Made by a program: the position numbers and the translations under genes | Part shown: positions 60,601 through 64,000 of the stretch, one piece after another | How the letters are laid out: each line of letters starts with the position of its first letter | How positions within the stretch are numbered: position 1 is the stretch's first letter | Assembly: GCA_030141605.1 (NCBI GenBank) | Contig: JAQGDQ010000027.1 | Coordinates: forward strand, 361,812-425,811 | Length of the DNA stretch: 64,000 nucleotides | Reading direction: 5' to 3' | From: Tubiluchus corallicola | Lineage: Eukaryota; Priapulida; Priapulimorpha; Priapulimorphida; Tubiluchidae | The notes under the pieces: model-generated | The model's database searches: none | What the model was told of the DNA's origin: nothing | What the model saw: the letters and a program-made list of their open reading frames with translations, nothing else

Positions 60601-63600
60601 ACTGAATCAGCAAAGACAGCTCCTTTGAGCATGGTCGTAAATCTTCAGTACGACATTATCACTTCGCGTTTACTATTAATTTTGGTTTACCAATGTTTTA
60701 GTTGCTCTTTTTGAGTTTAGCTGAGAATTAGTTGTATAGTACCACAGATAGTAGTTACAGCAACACCAGTTATTCCATTACCTCTCTTACACACCCTATT
60801 AAATGTTTCATTTATCTATTGCTTTAATCATTTATATGTGCACTCTTGCATATGCTTGTTTGAAGCGTTACACGTCGGACTATAGCAACATTAACGGCAT
60901 GTTCAGACTAGCAAGTTTATTGTCAGGAGTTTTCTCTCAGACAATAAACACAAAAGTGTGAACTTGTTTGCGAGTTACTGTCGATAAAAAATCTTAAATT
61001 CTCAGACAGTTGCTGTAAGTTGATTTCCTGTGAGCTACTATCTAGTTTGATTGTCTCGGCAAACCACTCGCAGCGACTGAGAATAAATACCATTTTATTT
61101 AAATAGAGAAGGGAGTGTCTGCTAGCACTTACTGTCACAGAGTAACTACTTGGCAAGTTTACTTGGTGAGAAAAATCTCTAATCTCAACACGCTGTAAGA
61201 CTCAGTGGTGTTTTGTAGATCGAACATGTCTTTGAAAAACACTTTAGTTAAGTTGAAAAAAAACTTAGTTAAGTTAAGCTAAGTAACTGTATCTTGTTTA
61301 GTCTTTGGCATTTGCTAATTTCGTGATCTATTGCGTAATGTGTTTTAGAAATTTATAAGTGAACTATTTATTGTTGAAAAAAATCTGCCTATAAGTTAAG
61401 CAAGCACAATAGGTTGTCTAGCAGATTCTAACTTAGAATTAGAATAGGATAGCACGTTCATCAGTTTTTGAATTTGTCCAAAACGATAAAGATGACGATG
61501 CATGACAGGACTGACCACTTAGGCCCTGTTCTTGGAGTTTGTCTAATTAGTGCTATGTTAATTGCTTGTCATTAATTTTCAGTATGTTATAACTCATTTA
61601 TTGAGACTTTCACACAATTTTGACAGTGTCGGATGAAGCATACACTTCACTGCCCGGAGTTTGAGAAGACTGGAAAATGTGAGAAAGGCAACAAGTGCAT
61701 AATGATTCATTACAAATCTCGAGCTTCGGCAGCTGCGAAAGAGCTTGTGTCCTCAAAAGAAATTGTCAAAGATAGGTAAGTTTATTGTGCGATAGTTTAT
61801 AAATGCGTCATCATTTGTAATGAAAAAGAGACACAACTAGCCAGCCCCCTTTGCTGCACTGCACTGTCTTTTGGTGCAAAAATGTCTTTTAAAGTGTCAT
61901 AGTTTCAAATTTTATGAAGCTGTATATATTTTGCTATAATCAGAAGTATCATTTTAGTTGCCCCCACCCCGAGCCCTACAATCTTTTATTCAGTTTCGCA
62001 CTCTACAAGCCAGAATGCAGCATTCAGTGTAAAAATTGGCTCAATAAGGCTGTTTGTGGCAGGACATTAACGTAACTCATTTTCAAGACTATGCCCCAAA
62101 GATGAGCCACTGAACCAGCAGTAGTAGACACTGTAGACATCAGGTCAACACCCAAAATTAGTATTACGATTGAAAACTGTCGAGAGTGAGTATCACACTT
62201 GGAAACTGGACACTGATTTTGTCCATGTTGGTTCAAATTTAACTTGACTACCTTTTGCGTATTTGCTTGATTTCTCTACATTTACAAATTCGCTTGCACC
62301 TTGTCATGCATTTGTTCTATTATTCTGCTTTTTCTTTGCCTTTTTGTTATATTTTCTGTAAATTCAAAAATGACACATGATGATTTTTTTTGCCTAAATA
62401 GCTACATTTTGATGTTGTACGCCACAATACATTTCAAAATTTAAGCTTATGATGCTTCACAGTACTTTCCCTATCATTAGCATTTTCTGCCCATATCTTA
62501 ATTTGTGATACTCTACAATAGTGTAGCACTGAATCTACTGTCAGTGTTAATTTGCGTGTGTTCCACTCTTGACTGGTTCTGCCACTATTTTTAGAAAACG
62601 ATATTACCTACCATCTGAAAATGAGATTGCTGAATCCCCACACAGAAAAATAAGGTGCACGGGTGAAAGAGTTACAGACGATGGTGTGTGGCCAGACAGC
62701 TTACCGTCTTTTATTGCTTTAGAAGCAACACAGGAATGTTCAGGTAAGATCATTTTAGTTAACCAAATGTGCACATTGGCAGGTGCTCCACATCTTCCTG
62801 TATTGTTATAGATGATGTGTGTTGAGGTTTTGTATTGCAAAAAATAAAAATTGGGGAAAGCAGGTTAAGGAGAGAGAGCACATCGAATTATCATAATTTA
62901 CTGTTTGGGCCGTTGCAAAAAATTAAAATGGGGAGAGCATGTTAAGAAAGTAAAACAGCGGATCATACTGAGTTTAGGTCCAAGTAGGAAACTATTGGAG
63001 ACTGAAAAAAAAGCATTTATTTTACGTGTACTTACTTACAGTGAGTATTGCGAGACTCTAGAAGTAAAAGCAAAGATTTAATTTGGGTGATAAATTATTT
63101 TTACTCGATCTGACACTTTACATATCAAGTATCTATGCAGTGGGTACAGCTGCATACACATTTTTATGATGAGCAAATGAAGCATAATTAGTAAAACTGA
63201 TATAAACGGCTGCAAAGCAACTAGTTTAAAACTTTATACATTACTGAAAAAGCTGCATAAACTGAGCCTAACAAAATATTTTTGCGCTTTGAGCAAACAT
63301 TAATTTTTGAATGATTGATATCTAGTCAACTTGACCGTTATCTGGTGAGTAGGAAGTTAGGTCAGGCTACCCCTAGTAGCCAATGAAAGTAAATGAAGTC
63401 TTGACTCGGTTAATCACGATTGATCACAAGCATTTTAGATCTACAACCCTCGTACTTGCATACCAAAATTTTGAAAGTTATTTCAACATTACATTTGAAA
63501 TTGTAGTTGTTTGTTGCATCATGGCCTTTTCCATTTTTACATTACAGCACAGAGCAAACCTGAATCGTCTTTAAATATTGATACAGTTGCTCAAACTAGA

Positions 63601-63663
63601 AAGAGACTTAGCAAACTACCAGTATTTAGATCACTTTCAAATTCTCATAGCAAAGATTTATGA
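54612..63663 (+). CDS. ZC3H3: ZC3H3 (Smicl-like) CCCH zinc-finger protein, nine coding exons, 1007 aa
   Basis: Exons: 54612-54681, 55554-57342, 57804-57961, 58523-58751, 59161-59328, 60182-60377, 61627-61775, 62595-62743, 63548-63663. GT/AG borders and phases agree; the total is 3024 nt. The N-terminus (FFENLRLQQEIQALSDLISN) resembles the short helix that starts ZC3H3. Exon 2 encodes about 600 low-complexity Ser/Thr/Lys-rich residues. Exon 4 has the family block SLSRIDLGGSTYVEAKPGML. Five CCCH fingers follow at about 776-898: C-x8-C-x5-C-x3-H, two C-x7-C-x4-C-x3-H, C-x7-C-x5-C-x3-H and C-x8-C-x5-C-x3-H; finger 4 is split by an intron. SLPSFIALE and KLPVF near the end match the C-terminal LPSFISLQ motif of vertebrate ZC3H3. 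By family it is a nuclear protein linked to poly(A) mRNA export and 3'-end processing (Drosophila Smicl, CPSF30-like). Confidence 0.9.
57649..57712 (+). repeat. Interstitial telomere-like repeat
   Basis: Four to five ttagga / ttaagg / ttaggg variants in a row, in ZC3H3 intron 2. Variant units dominate over canonical TTAGGG. Confidence 0.7.
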
Positions 63664-64000
63664 TGCAGGTTCGTATGATTGCTTTTCCGTAATATGTAAT
63701 ACTTCAATAAGCTTGTTTTCTTGAAGTAATTTCCGTTCGCATTTTCATTTATTTATCTCATCTCTCCTATAATATTATCAAGCCATATTGCATTATTGGA
63801 AAATAACAATGAACTGGTGTTTTCATGTTTTTGACATCTTTACATTTGCATGGTAGATTTATGCAGTACGTGTTGTAAATAAGAATATATAGAGTAAATG
63901 CTATTTTCCCTGTTTTCTGCAAAGGAGATGATTTCGCTGGGTTCTATTATTGGTTATGTTTTCTCATTTGCATTTCTATTACAGAGTTCTTTGACATTCA
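63664..64000 (+). other. ZC3H3 3' region, possible downstream acceptor
   Basis: The ZC3H3 stop (63661-63663) is closely followed by a CAG|GTTCGT donor-like site. A good acceptor (tgcatttctattacag) lies at about 63984, just before the window end. A 3' UTR intron or the next gene's exon is possible. No polyadenylation signal stands out. Confidence 0.3.

Overview
This window is nuclear DNA from an animal. It is AT-rich, its genes are split by many short-to-medium introns with GT..AG borders, and it is full of retroelement debris, MITE-like elements and microsatellites. Complete or partial genes for dysbindin, cytosolic alanyl-tRNA synthetase and the five-finger protein ZC3H3 place it in Metazoa. 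A full-length delta-7 sterol reductase argues for a lineage that makes its own sterols. With long ankyrin arrays of the type common in sponges, my best guess is a sponge or another early-branching or marine invertebrate. That assignment is inference.

Layout. 1-690: 3' end of a decayed non-LTR retrotransposon. 1989-4624 (-): first four coding exons of a dysbindin (DTNBP1) gene that runs off the left edge, with a tRNA-derived SINE in one intron. 7195-24588 (+): alanyl-tRNA synthetase, 22 coding exons whose lengths sum to 970 codons plus stop; its introns carry MITEs, a foldback element, tRNA-like SINE pieces and simple repeats. 25740-26815: minisatellite of about sixteen 69-bp units with a 414-bp higher-order period. 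27083-31171 (-): the most interesting gene, one 1362-codon exon joining about 24 ankyrin repeats to a Mab-21/cGAS-like nucleotidyltransferase with an intact catalytic triad. Up to three candidate 5' exons lie upstream of it. 33440-39910: a CR1/jockey-like LINE split by a nested 5145-bp Ty3/Gypsy element with 184-bp LTRs, 5-bp target-site duplication, primer binding site and polypurine tract, but broken reading frames. 40-47.4 kb: gene-poor, with an (AAT)n tract, duplications, a GAGT-rich satellite and LINE remnants. 47731-47985: foldback element. 48393-49367: broken immunoglobulin-superfamily fragment. 50064-50215 (-): LINE 3' end. 52048-53370 (-): intronless delta-7 sterol reductase (DHCR7) of the plant DWF5 type. 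54612-63663 (+): ZC3H3, nine coding exons, 1007 codons, head-to-head with DHCR7.

The genes do not form a pathway: they are housekeeping translation (AlaRS), organelle biogenesis (dysbindin, BLOC-1), sterol synthesis (DHCR7), mRNA export/processing (ZC3H3) and probable innate sensing (ANK-cGLR). The main candidate for an undescribed system is the ankyrin-cGAS-like fusion. Exon coordinates were worked out by hand from splice consensus and family similarity; frames and phases were checked and add up for AlaRS and ZC3H3.
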